Source: an uncultured Negativicutes bacterium (GTDB taxonomy: Bacteria; Bacillota; Negativicutes; Acidaminococcales; Acidaminococcaceae). From it: a stretch of 6,191 nt of DNA. The DNA lies in NCBI GenBank assembly GCA_937926555.1, contig CALAZX010000153.1, positions 1 through 6,191 on the forward strand, read 5' to 3'. The notes beneath the pieces were generated by a model. That model searched no databases, was not told the origin of the DNA, and saw only the letters and a list, made by a program, of their open reading frames with translations. This document shows, piece by piece, positions 6,119 through 6,191 of this stretch (positions are counted from its first letter, which is position 1; each line of letters begins with the position of its first letter). The translations under genes were made by a program, and so were the position numbers.

Positions 6119-6191
6119 TCAGGCGGTCTTCTCCGTCTCCTCTTTGCTCTCTTTCCGCAGCCACTTCATCAGCAGCGGCGAGAAGGAGGAC
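6119..6191 (-). CDS. C-terminal end of a convergent gene, product unknown (partial)
   Basis: On the minus strand, 23 codons enter from the right edge and end in TGA (6121-6119). The peptide has a hydrophobic start (SSFSPLLMKWL) and a highly charged tail rich in Lys and Glu. This pattern is seen at the end of membrane transporters after the last transmembrane helix, but so short a piece does not identify a family. Third codon positions are GC-rich like the other genes here, and a terminator that works in this direction follows about 70 bp downstream. Both favour a real gene end. The 65 bp between stop and terminator hold nothing I recognise. Confidence 0.5.
   Translation of the reverse strand, partial: SSFSPLLMKWLRKESKEETEKTA

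Noticed and set aside
5328..6164. 278-codon minus-strand frame opposite the FrnE-like gene
   Set aside because: It is a shadow: it overlaps the whole CDS and the terminator hairpin, and its translation lacks any recognisable domain.
1..6191. CRISPR array, insertion sequence, phage or tRNA genes
   Set aside because: I saw no regularly spaced repeats, transposase-like or integrase-like protein, terminal inverted repeats or tRNA-like folds on either strand.

Overview
The window looks like a chromosomal segment from an anaerobic member of the Firmicutes (Bacillota), possibly Negativicutes or Clostridia. Three things point that way. A giant oxygen-sensitive-type 2-hydroxyacyl-CoA dehydratase/activase fusion fills the left two thirds. 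A CIRCE operator, the binding site of the HrcA heat-shock repressor, precedes a small heat-shock gene. Strong AGGAGG-type ribosome sites sit in AT-rich intergenic DNA between GC-rich genes. The genus cannot be fixed from the sequence alone.

Left region (1-4274, minus strand): one continuous frame of 1,424 codons starts at 4274 and runs off the left edge without a stop. It encodes two consecutive BadF/HgdC-type ATPase (activase) domains, a cysteine-rich linker, a DUF2229/COG3580-type domain and a COG3581/HgdB-like C-terminal domain. The long plus-strand open frame opposite it is only a mirror of this GC-rich gene.

Middle (4275-4642): a 368-bp AT-rich divergent intergenic region. It holds the leader and a weak candidate promoter of the dehydratase-like gene, a 7-bp-arm inverted repeat, a CIRCE element extended to 17-bp arms that overlaps the -35 box of a good promoter, and a roughly 110-nt leader for hsp20 that may fold over its ribosome site.

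Right region: hsp20 (4643-5107, plus) ends at a strong intrinsic terminator (5165-5199). A separately promoted cytoplasmic DsbA/FrnE-type thiol oxidoreductase follows (5334-5978, plus) and ends in a second, probably bidirectional terminator (6012-6053). The last 73 bases appear to be the 3' end of a convergent minus-strand gene.

The genes are separate transcription units rather than one operon. Hsp20 and the FrnE-like protein both fit protein quality control and thiol stress. The large fusion is an ATP-driven low-potential electron device whose substrate is unknown. The most notable points are the covalent tandem activase with both cysteine pairs retained and the CIRCE control of an hsp20 gene.
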